Of a stretch of DNA of 5,218 nt, positions 4,923-5,218 are shown one piece after another. Every line of letters begins with the position of its first letter. The stretch's first letter is position 1. The translations under genes were made by a program, and so were the position numbers. Origin of the DNA: Anaerolineales bacterium (GTDB lineage: Bacteria; Chloroflexota; Anaerolineae; Epilineales; JAANWY01); the NCBI GenBank assembly GCA_018263655.1, contig JAANWY010000145.1:1-5218 (forward strand), read 5' to 3'. Below the pieces are notes generated by a model. That model was not told where the DNA came from. It ran no database searches and worked only from the letters and a program-made list of their open reading frames with translations.

Positions 4923-5030
4923 GAGGCGAAGCCGAGGTCGTATCGAAGGGTGCGGGGTTGCGACGGTTCTTCGAACAAGCCGCACCCCCTTCGATGAACT
5001 CAGGACGTCGCTTCGATACGACCTCGCCTC
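4923..5030. repeat. Nested inverted repeat downstream of rimO
   Basis: The left arm 4923-4948 and right arm 5011-5030 pair over 20 bases, 16 of them contiguous (4933-4948 with 5011-5026); the left arm has six extra bases (AAGCCG). Inside, 4945-4960 (GAAGGGTGCGGGGTTG) pairs imperfectly with 4976-4992. The segment 4989-5007 is a diverged copy (15 of 19) of 4877-4895. GAGGCGAAGCCG at 4923-4934 also occurs at 3343-3354 in the element before rimO. The stretch 4820-5066 otherwise holds no gene I can support. Confidence 0.82.
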
Positions 5031-5066
5031 CGTTTCTAATCGCTCTAGACGTTGCGAGACCAATGA

Positions 5067-5218
5067 TGCCAGCACTCCCCCATCAGTCAAAACTCAACCA
5101 CTACCTTCTATTTCTACGAAGAGCTCAACTGGTCGACTGTCCGGTTCGGCGTCGTGGTCGGCGTCTACGGACTGGCTATGGTGATCGGCCAGGCCGGGTT
5201 GGGCCAGTCGAGCGATAG
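5067..5218 (+). pseudogene. MFS-type transporter fragment lacking its N-terminal half (continues off the window)
   Basis: In the frame with codons at 5067, 5070 and so on, the DNA is open from just after the TGA at 5064-5066 to the window end. From 5100 it reads TTFYFYEELNWSTVRFG and then VVVGVYGLAMVIGQAGLGQ, followed by SSD. That resembles TM7-TM8 of major facilitator transporters: a polar segment with W-S, a Gly-rich helix, and then a GxxSD sequence like the cytoplasmic loop motif. There is no ATG before the internal one at 5178 and no GTG or TTG before 5154, and the six upstream helices are missing; palindromic repeats occupy the space instead. So this looks like the remains of a truncated gene, unless a frameshift hides the rest. 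No neighbouring frame gave convincing homology. The family call rests on pattern memory from about 40 residues. Confidence 0.45.

Noticed and set aside
4595..5184. Open frames on both strands across the repeat region after rimO
   Set aside because: They consist of translated palindromic repeats (for example LSLSKG-type peptides) or overlap the end of rimO, with no recognisable domain.

Overview
The window looks like chromosomal DNA from a GC-rich bacterium, most likely a Chloroflexota (Anaerolineae-like) lineage. That placement is inferred from the RodZ-like protein with its long Thr/Pro-rich linker and C-terminal DUF4115-type region sitting upstream of rimO, and from the palindromic repeats between genes; no rRNA or other marker fixes it. 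Four housekeeping-type genes are intact: rdgB (259-924, +), an LCP/LytR-CpsA-Psr family gene (921-2033, -), a rodZ-like gene (2396-3268, +) and rimO (3503-4819, +).

Left edge (1-258): a minus-strand reading frame with a good ribosome binding site starts at 36 and runs off the window. Behind it lie two copies of a 17-bp repeat and a TGTCAAG end, which together look like the terminus of an insertion sequence. A six-codon mini-ORF then overlaps the rdgB start as ATGA. rdgB and the LCP gene converge and share the bases CTAG as both stop codons. A perfect 32-bp palindrome lies inside rdgB, in codons of its conserved ENAVLKAR stretch.

Middle (2034-2395): the LCP gene and the rodZ-like gene diverge from a 362-bp spacer. 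It holds a promoter for each gene, seven perfect tandem copies of a 16-bp unit, and a fold-back repeat. The rodZ-like gene and rimO are separated by a 161-bp inverted-repeat (MITE-like) element.

Right edge (4820-5218): rimO is followed by a nested palindromic repeat region that contains the same 21-mer seen upstream of rodZ in the other orientation. After it comes an open frame resembling TM7-TM8 of an MFS transporter but lacking its N-terminal half, and it runs off the window.

The genes fit ordinary cell maintenance: nucleotide-pool cleaning (RdgB), attachment of glycopolymers to the wall or a related envelope task (LCP), cell shape or membrane-linked regulation (RodZ-like), and ribosomal protein S12 modification (RimO). 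I see no defence system, CRISPR array, or rRNA or tRNA gene. What is unusual is the repeat content: each of the three larger non-coding gaps after rdgB carries fold-back DNA, and two further strong hairpins or palindromes lie inside coding sequence.
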